DNA of 64,000 nt, from positions 276,691 through 340,690 of the forward strand of contig JACRDB010000066.1 in assembly GCA_016218725.1 (NCBI GenBank), read 5' to 3'. Source of the DNA: Deltaproteobacteria bacterium. GTDB lineage: Bacteria; Myxococcota_A; Polyangia; Polyangiales; Ga0077539. Shown piece by piece: positions 43,742 to 53,270 of the stretch (within the stretch, counting starts at the first letter, position 1; each line of letters begins with the position of its first letter). The notes beneath the pieces were generated by a model. The model was not told where the DNA came from. It worked only from the letters and a program-made list of their open reading frames with translations, and did not search any database. Made by a program: the position numbers and the translations under genes.

Positions 43742-44617
43742 ATGAAGAAGCTCGTCTACGACACCTTCCGGACCTTCAGCGAGCACGGAGGGACCATGCT
43801 GGGCGGGGCGGCGGCGTTCTTCGCGGTGCTCTCCGCGGCGCCGCTCCTGCTGTTGACCGTGGCCATCGCGGCGCCGCTGGCCGGCTCCGACCAGGCGCGC
43901 GAGGAGCTCCTCCGGGCGCTGTCGCAGTTCGTCGGCCACGACTCCGCCAGGACCCTCGCGGCGATCCTGGACAACGCGCGGCGCAGCGACCGCGGCACCC
44001 TGGCCACCACCCTGGGGACCCTGGTGGTGCTCTACGGCTCCACGCGGCTCTTCACCGCCCTCCAGCATGCGCTCAACACCATGTGGGACGTGCGGATCCG
44101 CCGGGTCGAGACCTTTGGCCATGTCGCCTGGTGGCAGGTCCGCAAGCGCCTCATCGCCTTCTGCATGGTGCTCCTGTGCGGCCTGGTGCTCCTCGGGAGC
44201 GTCCTCCTGCGCGCGGGCCTCTCCCACGCCCGGAGGATCGTCCCGAGGGACCTCTCGGGCGCCTGGTGGGTGCTCGACCACGCCGTGAGCGTCGCCCTGG
44301 TGGCCGGCCTCTTCACGCTCATCTTCCGGCTCCTGCCGGACGTGCGCATCGCCTGGAAGGACGCCCTCGCGGGCGCCGTGGTCACCGCCACCCTCTTCGG
44401 CTTCGGCCGCACCGTGGTGGGCTACTACCTCGGCCAGAAGGGCGTGGCGACCACCTTCGGCGCCGCCGGGGGCCTCGTGGTGCTCCTCCTCTGGGCCCAC
44501 TACTCCGCGCAGATCTTCTTCCTGGGAGCGGCCTTCACGGCCGAGTGGGCGCGCTCCCGTGGGCGCCCCATCGAGCCCACGCGCCACTCCATCGAGGTCC
44601 GCGTGGACCACGCGTGA
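43742..44617 (+). CDS. YihY/BrkB (UPF0761) family membrane protein
   Basis: 291 residues from ATG 43742; the longer open frame upstream overlaps the divergent lipoprotein start and has no coding signature. Six or so hydrophobic helices alternate with short loops; family-typical phrases are GGAAAFFAVLSAAPLLLL, YGSTRLFTALQHALNTMWDV, FRLLPDVRIAWKDALAGA and GAAGGLVVLLLWAHYSAQIFFLGAAFT. The family was once annotated as ribonuclease BN, but the RNase assignment was withdrawn; the current view is a membrane transporter-like protein of unknown substrate. Confidence 0.9.
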   Translation: MKKLVYDTFRTFSEHGGTMLGGAAAFFAVLSAAPLLLLTVAIAAPLAGSDQAREELLRALSQFVGHDSARTLAAILDNARRSDRGTLATTLGTLVVLYGSTRLFTALQHALNTMWDVRIRRVETFGHVAWWQVRKRLIAFCMVLLCGLVLLGSVLLRAGLSHARRIVPRDLSGAWWVLDHAVSVALVAGLFTLIFRLLPDVRIAWKDALAGAVVTATLFGFGRTVVGYYLGQKGVATTFGAAGGLVVLLLWAHYSAQIFFLGAAFTAEWARSRGRPIEPTRHSIEVRVDHA

Positions 44618-44624
44618 GGCGCGC

Positions 44625-45365
44625 TCAAAGCTCGTAGCGGTCGCCCTCGCGGGCGCAAGCGATGGGCGAGCCCTCCACCGCGTGGGTGTCCGGGTAGTGA
44701 ATCAAGCGCATGCGCGCCCGCACCGCGGGGTCCACCGTCAGCAAGGACGCGAGCGGCGTGTGCACGCCGAGGTTGGTCTCGTGGAGGAACAGCTCGCTCT
44801 CCGCCAGCCAGGCCACCAGGTGGGGATCAAACGCCGTGTCCGCGCTGTACCCGAAGGTCGCCCCGCCGTGCGAGAGCCTCAGGGCCGAGGTGGGGATGTG
44901 GTGCCGTGTGGGTCTCCATACGACCGAGAGGTCACCGATGGAGTTCTCACCGTAACCCAGCGGGCGCACGTCGGCGTAGTCCTCGAGGGTGAGCTTGTGG
45001 AACGTCCCCTGGGCGTCCAGGAGGGTGTCCATCGCGCCCCGCAGGCGGGTGTCCCAGAGGCCCGCGAGCACCTCGGGGATGGCGTGCACGGAGCACTTTC
45101 GGCGGGTCACGAAGCGCCGCCAGAAGAGGAGCTGCTCCAGACCGCCCACGTGGTCACCGTGGAGGTGCGTGAGCACCACGTGGTCGATGGCGTCGAGGGA
45201 GAGCGTCGGACCGCCGCGGTCACCGAGGTCCCGCAGGGCGCGGGCCAGCGCGGGCGGGGCGTCGATGAGCACGCGGGCGCCGGGGCTCTCCACCAGGAGG
45301 CATGCGTTGTAGTACCGGTCGGTGAAGGCGTCGCCGACGCCCACCACGCGCACGGACAGCGTCAC
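44625..45365 (-). CDS. Metallo-beta-lactamase-fold hydrolase
   Basis: 246 residues; GTG 45365 overlaps the stop of the L,D-transpeptidase gene (GTGA). The zinc-binding HLHGDHVGG (~67-75) is the MBL hallmark, with later ligands in PTRHHIPTSALRL, GYSADTAFD and a terminal HYPDTH. The layout resembles the RNase Z/phosphodiesterase-like MBL group rather than beta-lactamases. Cytoplasmic. It is the last gene of the five-gene MeaB operon; its substrate is unknown. Confidence 0.85.
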   Translation of the reverse strand: MTLSVRVVGVGDAFTDRYYNACLLVESPGARVLIDAPPALARALRDLGDRGGPTLSLDAIDHVVLTHLHGDHVGGLEQLLFWRRFVTRRKCSVHAIPEVLAGLWDTRLRGAMDTLLDAQGTFHKLTLEDYADVRPLGYGENSIGDLSVVWRPTRHHIPTSALRLSHGGATFGYSADTAFDPHLVAWLAESELFLHETNLGVHTPLASLLTVDPAVRARMRLIHYPDTHAVEGSPIACAREGDRYEL

Positions 45366-46987
45366 GGGCGCACCGTGGTGGCGCGGGCGGCGCCCACGGG
45401 GCGGCCGACCTCGCGGGCGTTGGCGCGCGAGTGGCGCAGGCGCACCAGCGTCCCCGGGCGGCCCGGGCCGGCGTACACCCCGTGCCAGCCCACGGGCAAC
45501 GAAGGGAGCGTCCAGAAGAAGAGCCAGCGGCCGTCGAAGGGCGAGAGGTTCACGCAGCCGTGGGACATCCTCCAGCCATAGTACCCGTGCCAGAACGCCG
45601 CGTGGAGCGCGTAGGAGCCCTCGAAGTACTGCACCCAGGGGACGTCCTCGATGCTATACGGTCCGTCCGCGGCGGTGTCCCCGTCCATGGTGTTGGTGAC
45701 GTGCTTGGCCTGGACGCGGAAGCTCCCCGCCGGGGTCTCGAAGTTGCGCTCCGGGTGGCGGTCGTCCCGGCGCCCGGAGGACACCAGGGTGACGTACACG
45801 GGCCTCGGTCCCTCGTACGCGGTGAGCACCTGCTCGTCCAGGTCTACGTCCACCCAGCGGTCCGTGGGCCCCACGCCCGCGGGGGGCGCCTCCAGCAGCG
45901 CGCGCCGGACGCTGCGGGCATGCACCGCGCGGCCGTCGGTAGTGCGGTACCAGGTCTGCGTGCCCCGCACGATCGGCGGGTCGTTGGACAGGAACACCCC
46001 CGTGAGGCGCGCCATGCGGCGGTGGGCGGACACGCCCCGGCCCGTGGGCGAGACCAGGTAGTCCCAGCCCTGCTCGCTCACCATGAACGCCACCGGGAGC
46101 GTATGCTGCTCGTCCAGGGCAAAGCCCCGAAAGGTAGGCCAGGAGCGCATGGGGGAGAGCCTCCCCTCGCGCACGTAGCCCCCGCTCTGGGTGTGCCAGT
46201 AGCGCTCCCCGAGGTCCCGGTCGCGCACCACCCGGTCCAGCGCGACGTACATCCCGGACAGCAATCGCCGGATCACCGGCCCTCCCCGCTCGCCGCGAAG
46301 GTCGTCCAGCGTCGGGCGCCCGGCGTCCCTCGCCGCGGTCCTCGCGGGCGCGGGGGTCGGCGCTCCCGCGTCGGGGGCCGCCGAGGGCGCCCCGCCCTCC
46401 GCCGAGGCGTCGCCGCCGGGGCGCTGGAAGCGCCAGGGCTCGAACTCCCGGAGGTCCGACGCCGTCGGCAGGCGCCGGTACATCATGGTCTGGCCGTAAT
46501 TGATCGCGTAGGGGTACGGCAGCGAAGCGTCCAGGTCCGCCGGGCGCTCGGCCACGAAGCCCCGCTGCGGGTAGGGCATCGCCATGGAGCCACCCACGCA
46601 CACAAAGCCCCCGTCCCGGATGCGGTACCACCCGCCCTCGGGGTGCCCGCGGTGTACGGGGCAGGTCTCGCGCCCGACGGGGCCCTCGACCACGTCCACC
46701 ACGCTGCCGGCCCGGAGGTAGCCCACGTTCGGCGAGTCCCTCCTCGGCGCCACGTGCACGGGCGTAAAGACAAACATCGCCACGATGCGCGTGGGGCGCG
46801 TAAACGCCGGGCCCGTGTCCCGGACCGCGGGGCCCGCGTCCAGGTCGCCCGCGGCGTCCACCGCCGCGGCGTCCCTCCCGGCGTCGATGGCGGAGCCCCC
46901 GTCGGGGGCCCTCGCGGGGTGCCCGCAGCCGACAGCCAGGAGAGCCCCCAGGGCGAGGCTCCCGGCGCTCGTAAACGACGCCCTCAC
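45362..46987 (-). CDS. L,D-transpeptidase (YkuD) lipoprotein
   Basis: 541 residues from GTG 46987, overlapping the HEAT-gene stop by 4 bases (GTGA). A signal peptide ends in the lipobox LLAVGC. An Asp/Ala spacer is followed by an SH3-like stretch (NVGYLRAGSVVDVVEG) and a second Ala/Pro linker. The YkuD domain at ~370-520 has SHGCVNLSPFDGRWLFFW, with catalytic Cys and the preceding His, and HAAFWHGYYGWRM upstream. YkuD enzymes form 3-3 peptidoglycan crosslinks or attach proteins to the wall from the periplasm. Fits an envelope-facing step of the operon. Confidence 0.88.
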   Translation of the reverse strand: MRASFTSAGSLALGALLAVGCGHPARAPDGGSAIDAGRDAAAVDAAGDLDAGPAVRDTGPAFTRPTRIVAMFVFTPVHVAPRRDSPNVGYLRAGSVVDVVEGPVGRETCPVHRGHPEGGWYRIRDGGFVCVGGSMAMPYPQRGFVAERPADLDASLPYPYAINYGQTMMYRRLPTASDLREFEPWRFQRPGGDASAEGGAPSAAPDAGAPTPAPARTAARDAGRPTLDDLRGERGGPVIRRLLSGMYVALDRVVRDRDLGERYWHTQSGGYVREGRLSPMRSWPTFRGFALDEQHTLPVAFMVSEQGWDYLVSPTGRGVSAHRRMARLTGVFLSNDPPIVRGTQTWYRTTDGRAVHARSVRRALLEAPPAGVGPTDRWVDVDLDEQVLTAYEGPRPVYVTLVSSGRRDDRHPERNFETPAGSFRVQAKHVTNTMDGDTAADGPYSIEDVPWVQYFEGSYALHAAFWHGYYGWRMSHGCVNLSPFDGRWLFFWTLPSLPVGWHGVYAGPGRPGTLVRLRHSRANAREVGRPVGAARATTVRP

Positions 46988-48924
46988 AAGGTCTTCCGGC
47001 CCCCGAAGAAGGGCTCCAGCCACGCCTCCAGCGCGTCGCGCACGGAGCTCTCCCTCTCCAGGTGGAGGGCCTCCAACGCGAGGCCGCGGTCCTCCGGGCT
47101 CCTGGGATCCAGGGCCCTCAGGGCCTCGCGGCGAAGCTCCGGCGCCGGTGCCCGGAGGAGCGCCCGGCCCCGCGCCCTCGCCTCGGAAGGGTCCGCCACC
47201 AGCATCCGCGCGAGGGCCTCGCACGCCACCGACGGGTCCCGGTGCTCCACCAGGCGCTCCAGGGTGCTCAGGGGCGCGTCGTCCGGGAGCTGGGAGACGG
47301 CCTCGCGGACGAGCTCCGGCTCCGCGGCGTCCAGGGCCCTGGCGCACAGCCTCCCGTGGGCCTCCAGCACCGACGACACCCGCAGGAGCCTGCACCGGGT
47401 CTGCAAGGGGAGCGCGTCAAAGCTCGCCTCCAGGCGCTCGGCGATGTCCTCACGCTGCGCCAGCACGAAGGCCGCGGCCTCGGCCAGCGCCTCCGAGGGC
47501 TCCTGGGTCCAGGCCACCAGCTCCTCGAAGGTGCACGCCCCGAGGTAGAGCCGGGCCCCCAGGGCGGCCTCGCGGGACCGGCCCCCGCGTGCCTCGCCCT
47601 CGGCCAGGAGGGCGCGGTCCACGTCGCACCCCTTCGCGGCGAGCTGCTCCGCCGCGCGCATCCCCAGCGGGCCCGAACCTTCGGAAACCAGCACGGCCTG
47701 GAGCCAGGGCACCGGCGCGTCAGACGCGAGGAGGAAGTCCCAGGCCACGTCGTCCAGGAGCTCGAGCGCGCGAGGCAGGCGCTCCACGGCGCGGCGCAGC
47801 CCCGCCTCCGTGCGCAGCAAGAGGGCCCACGGCCACACGCCCCCGACGCCGCGGTCCACGGCTCGCTCCACCAGGGCGGAGACCCAGGCACCGGGCTCCG
47901 CCGGGCCCCGGCGCCAGAGAAACGCGAGGGCTCCCTCCGCGACGCTACCCCCTTCACCCACCAGGGCCTCAAGCCAAGACGGGTGCGCCAGGAGCGCGCT
48001 GGAGACCATCCCCTCCACCATGGTCCAGCGCGAGCCCGGAGAGGCCGCCAGGAGGCTCCTGGCGCCCTCCGGCGCCGAGGCTCCACCCAGGAGCACCAGG
48101 AGCACCGCGGCGACCTCCCGCGATGGACCCTCCAGGGCGCCGCGCAGGACGTCCTCCGCGACGCCGAGCGCCGCCCCGAGGGGCGCCTTCAAGCCCTCCG
48201 GGAGGCCCCCCCGGGCGAGCTCCGGCAGCGCCGGAGCGAGGGCCCCCAGCGCCGCGCTGGACGCCAGCGGCGACGGCCCGAGGAGCGCCCGGACGACGCC
48301 TCCGAGGGCCTCCGGAGACCCATGGGCCACCAGCAGCGCGCACGCGGGCTCCGCCGTCAGGGGCTCCAGCGCGAGCGCCACCAGGGCGTCCACCGGCGCC
48401 TCCCGGGGCCTCCGCTGCAGCGCCAGGAGCGCGGTGATCCGGGCGACCGGGTCCGGGTGGTCGAGGGAAGAACGCACCAGGCTCCTCGCCCTGGGATCCT
48501 CTAGCGTCCCAAGGACCTCCAGGGCCACCGGCGCGAGCGTCGGGTCCGGGTCGTGCAACAAGGGTTCGAGCGCCCCCACACAGCCCGCGTCAGCGCCTTC
48601 CAACAGAGCCTCCACCAGGAAGCGCCGGGCGTGCACCGGCGCGGCGCCAGACGCCAGGCGCGCGAGGACCGGCGCCTGCACCACGGCCCCGAGGGACCGC
48701 AGGACCTCCAGCGCCGCGCACCGGGCCTCGATGGACTCCCCCACCACGCGCTCCAGGAGGGCCTCCAGCAAGGGTTCCGGCGCGCGCATCGCCCGGAGGT
48801 GCCGCACGGCCTCGTGGCGCACCTGCCAGGCCGGATCATCGAGGCCCTCAAGGAGCGCCCAGGGCTCCCTCTCGGGGTCCAGGGAGGCCACGGCCCGACG
48901 CCTCCGGGCGACGTCCTGGTCCAT
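46984..48924 (-). CDS. HEAT-repeat scaffold protein
   Basis: 646 residues from ATG 48924, which shares one base with the CheW-like gene's stop (TGATG); a GTG at 48927 is the alternative. It is composed almost entirely of ~30-38-residue helical pairs rich in Ala/Leu with recurring DPDPxxAPxALEVL, DHPDPVARITALLAL and LDDPAWQVRHEAVRHL patterns, the signature of HEAT/PBS-lyase repeats. No signal peptide and no catalytic motif. HEAT arrays are protein-protein interaction scaffolds. Its position between a CheW-like protein and envelope enzymes suggests it bridges cytoplasmic signalling partners. Confidence 0.85.
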   Translation of the reverse strand: MDQDVARRRRAVASLDPEREPWALLEGLDDPAWQVRHEAVRHLRAMRAPEPLLEALLERVVGESIEARCAALEVLRSLGAVVQAPVLARLASGAAPVHARRFLVEALLEGADAGCVGALEPLLHDPDPTLAPVALEVLGTLEDPRARSLVRSSLDHPDPVARITALLALQRRPREAPVDALVALALEPLTAEPACALLVAHGSPEALGGVVRALLGPSPLASSAALGALAPALPELARGGLPEGLKAPLGAALGVAEDVLRGALEGPSREVAAVLLVLLGGASAPEGARSLLAASPGSRWTMVEGMVSSALLAHPSWLEALVGEGGSVAEGALAFLWRRGPAEPGAWVSALVERAVDRGVGGVWPWALLLRTEAGLRRAVERLPRALELLDDVAWDFLLASDAPVPWLQAVLVSEGSGPLGMRAAEQLAAKGCDVDRALLAEGEARGGRSREAALGARLYLGACTFEELVAWTQEPSEALAEAAAFVLAQREDIAERLEASFDALPLQTRCRLLRVSSVLEAHGRLCARALDAAEPELVREAVSQLPDDAPLSTLERLVEHRDPSVACEALARMLVADPSEARARGRALLRAPAPELRREALRALDPRSPEDRGLALEALHLERESSVRDALEAWLEPFFGGRKTL

Positions 48925-49376
48925 CACCCCGCCTCCCCCTGGAGGCCAAGGGCCCTGGCCAGAGCCTCCGGGCGGAGCTCCACCAGCAGCCCCTCACCGT
49001 GGCGGAAGACCCTGCCGGTGACCGCCGGGAGGAGCCCCGGAGGAGCCTCCATGGGAGGCCGTAAGTCCTTGTTTTGCAAAGAGAAAACGCCAAGGACATG
49101 GTCCGCCACCAGGAGCACCACGAGGGACCCGAGGGCCGCCAGGAGCCAGCGCTCGCGGGCCTCCGAGGGCCCGAGGCCGAGCCACGCCCGGAGGCTGATC
49201 ACCGGGACCGAGCGCCCCTGGAGCTCCTTGAGGCCCAGGACCCACGGGCCCTGCGACGGGAGGGGCACCACCCCGGACGGGGCGACCACCCCTCGGCAGA
49301 CCTCGACGGGGAGGGCGTAGCGCCCGGGACCGACCTGGAAGGCCACCACGGTGAGGTCTCCCGCGGGGGCGCTCAC
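48924..49376 (-). CDS. CheW-like adaptor protein
   Basis: 150 residues from GTG 49376, overlapping the meaB stop (GTGA). The CheW fold is recognisable from FQVGPGRYALPVEVCRGVV, WVLGLKELQGRSVPVISLRAWLGL and LVADHVLGVFSL. CheW normally joins receptors to a CheA kinase, but no CheA, receptor or methylation gene is in the window. It probably acts as a free adaptor, perhaps with the adjacent HEAT protein. The C-terminus (GRVFRHGEGLLVELRPEALARAL) is extended relative to minimal CheW. Confidence 0.8.
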   Translation of the reverse strand: MSAPAGDLTVVAFQVGPGRYALPVEVCRGVVAPSGVVPLPSQGPWVLGLKELQGRSVPVISLRAWLGLGPSEARERWLLAALGSLVVLLVADHVLGVFSLQNKDLRPPMEAPPGLLPAVTGRVFRHGEGLLVELRPEALARALGLQGEAG

Positions 49377-50404
49377 GGCGCCCTCGGCGACGCCAGGAAG
49401 CGCTCCAGGAGCTCCGTGGCGGCAGTGTAGGGGTCCTCGCGGCGGGCGAGGATGGCCTCCGCGGCGCGTTCAAGGTGCTCCCCGAGGCAGGTCGTGGCGC
49501 GCTCCAGGAGCAGGGCCTGGAACACCACCCGGAGGTTCTCCCGGGCGCTCTGGGCGCGCCTTGCGGCCCCGCGGTCGGTGCCCGCGAGGTGCTCCCGGTG
49601 CTTCGCGAGGGCCTCCCTGAGGGCAGGGACGCCCTCGCCCCGGGACGCCACGGTCTTGACGACGGGCACGAGCCACTCGCTCTCCGCGAGGGTTCGGTGG
49701 GCCTCGCGGGCGAGGTCCAGGGTGCCCGCGGCGTGGCCGAGGGAGTGAGCGCCGGAGTGCAGGAGCTCGTGGCCGAGCCCGATCATCATTTCCAGGTCGC
49801 GCACGGTGGCGTCGGCGCCGTCCCGGTCGGCCTTGTTGACGACGAAGACGTCGGCCACCTCCAGGAGCCCGGCCTTCACGGCCTGGACATCGTCCCCGAG
49901 CCCTGGGGCCATCACCACCACGGTGCTGTGGGCCAGCTTCGCGATGTCCAGCTCGTCCTGGCCGACGCCCACGGTCTCCACGAGGATCACCTCCGCGCCG
50001 AACGCGTCGAGCACGGCGACGCTGTCCGCGGTGGAGCGCGAGAGCCCCCCGAGCTGCCCCCGGGTGGCGAGGGACCGGATGAACACCCCTGGGTCCAGGG
50101 CGTGGCGCTGCATACGAATCCGGTCCCCGAGGATGGCTCCGCCGGAGAAGGGCGAGGTCGGGTCCACGGCCAGCACGGCCACCCTGCGCCCGTCCTTGCG
50201 ATAGCTCGCCACGAGCTGATCGGTGAGGGTGCTCTTGCCCGCCCCGGGGTTGCCGGTGATCCCGAGCACCTCCGCGCGGCCCGTGTGGGGGTAGAGCTGA
50301 GCCAGGGCCTCGCGCCAGGACCCCACCCGATCATCGATCTGGCGCAGGAGCCTCGCGGTGGCGCGGACCTCGCCCTGGAGGACCTTCTCGACCAGCGGGT
50401 GCAT
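49373..50404 (-). CDS. meaB: Methylmalonyl-CoA mutase-associated GTPase MeaB
   Basis: 343 residues, typical size. The G-domain shows Walker A GITGNPGAGKSTLTD, DPTSPFSGGAILGDRIRM (switch region, family-specific), VETVGVGQDE and NKAD. The C-terminal helical part ends ILARREDPYTAATELLERFL. MeaB protects and reloads adenosylcobalamin-dependent methylmalonyl-CoA mutase. The mutase itself is not in the window, so the GTPase may act in trans on a mutase elsewhere. First gene of the five-gene overlapping operon. Confidence 0.95.
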   Translation of the reverse strand: MHPLVEKVLQGEVRATARLLRQIDDRVGSWREALAQLYPHTGRAEVLGITGNPGAGKSTLTDQLVASYRKDGRRVAVLAVDPTSPFSGGAILGDRIRMQRHALDPGVFIRSLATRGQLGGLSRSTADSVAVLDAFGAEVILVETVGVGQDELDIAKLAHSTVVVMAPGLGDDVQAVKAGLLEVADVFVVNKADRDGADATVRDLEMMIGLGHELLHSGAHSLGHAAGTLDLAREAHRTLAESEWLVPVVKTVASRGEGVPALREALAKHREHLAGTDRGAARRAQSARENLRVVFQALLLERATTCLGEHLERAAEAILARREDPYTAATELLERFLASPRAP

Positions 50405-50474
50405 TCCGGCGCAGGGTCATAGCATAACTCAACGCTGCCTCGACGCCCCCGGTGTGGCACTCTCCCAGGCGCGC

Positions 50475-51209
50475 ATGCGAGGTCCCGTGAAAACACCGTG
50501 GGTCCCTGGCCTCCTGGCCCTCGGGCTCTCGGCGTGCGGAGAGGGCATGGCCAGGCCCTCGGGGGTGGTCGCCCTGGACCGCCCTCCCGCCCCGGACGTG
50601 CCGCTCGTCCCCGACGGTCCCGACGCCGCGGAGGCGCCCACACCCCCACGGGACGCCGGGTGTGACCGCTGCGGGGACTCCCAGCTCCCCGCGGACGCCG
50701 CCCTCGCGGACCTCCCGGCGCTGGACGGGGCCTACCCCCGCGGACCCTACGGCACCGCCCTGGGCGCCACCCTGGCGCCCTTTCAGCTCACGGACTGCTC
50801 CAGCCGCCCGTGGCGCTTTGATGAGCCCGGCTTCTTCCGGAGCAGGGTGTCGGTGCTGGAGCTCACCACGGGCTGGTGCTCGGGCTGCGCCGCGGCCAGC
50901 CAGCGCGTCGAGGCGGAGCTGCACCGGGCCTACCAGGACCGCGGGGTGAGGGTGCTCGAGGTGCTCCTGGAGGGCGCCGCCGTCACCGAGCCGCCCACGA
51001 GCGCCTTCTGCAACGAGCGCGTGCGCGCCCTCGGGCTCACCTTCCCCGTCCTGGCGGACGTCACCGGCATGCTCCGCCCGCTGGCCCCGAGCGGGGTCCT
51101 CCCCACGCTTGTGGTGGTGGACGACCGAGGCGTGATCCGCTGGCGCAGCGCCTCGGCCTCCACCGCCGTGGAGGGCGCCCGCGCCCAGCTCGACGCGCTC
51201 CTGCGGTAG
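50475..51209 (+). CDS. Thioredoxin-fold lipoprotein (TlpA/ResA-like)
   Basis: 244 residues from ATG 50475. The signal ends in the lipobox LGLSAC. A Pro/Asp spacer follows, with a CDRC pair at ~59-62. The thioredoxin-like domain (~90-244) has ELTTGWCSGCAAAS (CxxC active site), EVLLEGAAVTEP, GLTFPVLAD and a cis-Pro-type loop GVLPTLVVVDDRG. Such lipid-anchored TlpA/ResA-like proteins reduce Cys pairs in the periplasm, for example on apocytochrome c. The second Cys pair could be a structural or redox partner. 46 bases upstream of the epimerase; not clearly linked to it. Confidence 0.85.
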   Translation: MRGPVKTPWVPGLLALGLSACGEGMARPSGVVALDRPPAPDVPLVPDGPDAAEAPTPPRDAGCDRCGDSQLPADAALADLPALDGAYPRGPYGTALGATLAPFQLTDCSSRPWRFDEPGFFRSRVSVLELTTGWCSGCAAASQRVEAELHRAYQDRGVRVLEVLLEGAAVTEPPTSAFCNERVRALGLTFPVLADVTGMLRPLAPSGVLPTLVVVDDRGVIRWRSASASTAVEGARAQLDALLR

Positions 51210-51255
51210 TGGTTGACACCCGCGCCGCCCCGGAGGTTCATTCCGGTCACCCACC

Positions 51256-52296
51256 ATGACCACCGCGTACGAGACCCTCCGCGCACAGCTCCCTACAGCG
51301 CCCCACACCTGGCTGGTGACGGGCTGTGCGGGCTTCATCGGCTGCAACCTCCTGGAGGCCCTCCTCAAGCTGGACCAGCGGGTGGTGGGCCTGGACAACT
51401 TCGCCACCGGGCACCGGCACAACCTCGAACAGATCAGGGCGCTGGTGACGCCCGCGCAGTGGGCGCGCTTTACCTTCCACGAGGGGGACATCCGCAAGCT
51501 GGAGGACTGCCGGCGGGCCTGCGAGGGGGTGGAGTACGTGCTGCACCAGGCCGCGCTCGGGAGCGTGCCCCGGAGCCTGGAGGACCCAATAAACACCAAC
51601 AGCGCGAACATCACGGGCTTCCTGCACATGCTGGTGGCGGCCCGGGACGCGAAGGTGGCGCGCTTCGTCTTCGCGGCGTCTTCGTCCACATACGGGGACC
51701 ACCCGGACCTGCCCAAGCTCGAGGACCGCATCGGGAACCCGCTCTCGCCGTACGCGGTGACCAAGCTGGTGAACGAGCAGTACGCCCAGGTGTTCGCCAG
51801 GGCCTACGGGTTCCGCACCATCGGGCTGCGGTACTTCAACATCTTCGGCGCCCACCAGGACCCGAACGGGGCCTACGCCGCGGTGGTGCCGAAATGGACC
51901 GCGGCCATGGTCCAGGGCGAGCCCGTGTACATCAACGGCGACGGCGAGACGAGCCGGGACTTCTGCTACATCGCCAACTGCGTGCAGGCCAACCTCCTGG
52001 CGGCCACGGCGCAGGACCCCGAGGCCACCAACCAGATCTACAACGTGGCCGTGGGGGACCGCACCACGCTCAACGACCTGTATGAAGCGATCCGCGCCGC
52101 GCTGGCGCCGCGGTTCCCGCACCTGGCGGGCGCCCGGCCGGTGTACCGGGACTTCCGCGCCGGGGACGTGAGGCACTCCCTGGCGGACGTCTCCAAGGCG
52201 CGCGCCAGGCTCGGGTACGCGCCCACGCACCGGATCCGGGAGGGCCTCGTGGAGGCCATGGACTGGTACGTGAACGACCTCACCCGCGTGCGCTAG
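51256..52296 (+). CDS. NAD-dependent nucleotide-sugar epimerase (WbpP/TviC-like)
   Basis: 346 residues. Extended SDR enzyme: the NAD-binding glycine motif is TGCAGFIG, D in GLDNFATG contacts the cofactor, and the catalytic triad is Ser (ASSSTYG) with Tyr-Lys in [42 protein letters not shown] and [14 protein letters not shown] resemble UDP-N-acetylglucosamine 4-epimerases such as WbpP and TviC, which supply UDP-GalNAc for surface polysaccharides. No glycosyltransferase neighbours are present, so the pathway is not defined here. Its end overlaps the convergent FHA gene by 4 bases. Confidence 0.92.
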   Translation: MTTAYETLRAQLPTAPHTWLVTGCAGFIGCNLLEALLKLDQRVVGLDNFATGHRHNLEQIRALVTPAQWARFTFHEGDIRKLEDCRRACEGVEYVLHQAALGSVPRSLEDPINTNSANITGFLHMLVAARDAKVARFVFAASSSTYGDHPDLPKLEDRIGNPLSPYAVTKLVNEQYAQVFARAYGFRTIGLRYFNIFGAHQDPNGAYAAVVPKWTAAMVQGEPVYINGDGETSRDFCYIANCVQANLLAATAQDPEATNQIYNVAVGDRTTLNDLYEAIRAALAPRFPHLAGARPVYRDFRAGDVRHSLADVSKARARLGYAPTHRIREGLVEAMDWYVNDLTRVR

Positions 52297-53270
52297 GCGA
52301 CCTCCACCACGACGGCGGCGCCCGGCGCGAGCCGCAGGCGCATGCTGCCGCAGTGGCGCTCCAGGAGCGTCGTACAATCGATGCCGGCCCTGAGGATGTC
52401 CTTGCGGACGCGGAAGAAGAGGGTGTTCAGCTCCGCGCGGGCGTGGTCGCTGTTTGGGAAGATCCGGCGCTGGAGCTGGTCGTCCGGGACCCAGTCGCCC
52501 ACCGCGAAGGGGCTCAGGGGCTGGAGGAGACAGCCGAGGAGCTCGCAGCGGCGCTCCGAGAGGTACACGCTCACCTCCCGCCCATCGATGCGCAGCGTGA
52601 GCTGCCCGCCGCGCGGGAAGAGGCGCAGGCGCGCCGTGCTCGGGAGCGCGGCGACGGGGCTGAGGTCCGTGGTCCGCTGCACTGTCTTCGGGAGCGCCAG
52701 CACCTGCACCGAGGCGTCCCCGAAGGTGACGCGCTCGCCAGCCCGCACGGCGACGGTCTCGCCTGGCTCCAGCGGCGCGCCGCAGGAAATGCCCTCGCGG
52801 AGGGCCTCCAGGACGAGCGAGGCGCCAAGGTGCACCAGGGCGAAGCTCCTCGGGGGCCACGCGTCGAGGCGGAGGTCGTCGCCAGGCCCGCCGCCGACGT
52901 AGAACGGGCTGTGCCGCACCCGGTGCAGCGCCTTCGGCCCGGCGGAGAGCACCCAGACGGCCTCGACGGCGGCCGGGGTCGCCTCGGGCGCCACCCCCAG
53001 GCTCAGCGCGCAAGCGCCCACGGTGAGCACGTCCCCTGGCTGCAGCGCCGTCGGGGCCTCCACCGCGTGGCCGTTGAGCAGCGTCGGCGCCCGGCCGAAG
53101 GGGACGACCTCCGCGCCGTCGTCGGTGCTCCGTACCAGGGCGTGGTGGCGGCTCACCTTCGGGTCCGTGAGGACCATGTCGCAGTCCGGGGTACGACCCA
53201 GGAGCACGCAGCCGTGACCCACCTGAATGCGTTGGCCCTCGTGCTCGATCCAGAAGGGCACCGCGGTCAC
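52293..53270 (-). CDS. FHA-domain protein with C-terminal winged-helix DNA-binding domain
   Basis: 325 residues from GTG 53270, overlapping the PEGA-like gene's stop (GTGA), which decides the start. A clear FHA domain at ~10-90 has [25 protein letters not shown] second, degenerate FHA-like segment lies at ~115-200. The C-terminal ~100 residues ([26 protein letters not shown] ... [18 protein letters not shown]) resemble an OmpR/PhoB-type winged helix. A phosphothreonine reader fused to a DNA-binding domain, co-translated with a Ser/Thr kinase two genes upstream, looks like a direct kinase-to-promoter switch. The pairing is inferred from gene order. Confidence 0.82.
   Translation of the reverse strand: MTAVPFWIEHEGQRIQVGHGCVLLGRTPDCDMVLTDPKVSRHHALVRSTDDGAEVVPFGRAPTLLNGHAVEAPTALQPGDVLTVGACALSLGVAPEATPAAVEAVWVLSAGPKALHRVRHSPFYVGGGPGDDLRLDAWPPRSFALVHLGASLVLEALREGISCGAPLEPGETVAVRAGERVTFGDASVQVLALPKTVQRTTDLSPVAALPSTARLRLFPRGGQLTLRIDGREVSVYLSERRCELLGCLLQPLSPFAVGDWVPDDQLQRRIFPNSDHARAELNTLFFRVRKDILRAGIDCTTLLERHCGSMRLRLAPGAAVVVEVA

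Noticed and set aside
45431..47548. 705-codon plus-strand open frame over the L,D-transpeptidase and HEAT genes
   Set aside because: Antisense shadow of two genes with strong domain signatures and coupled starts.
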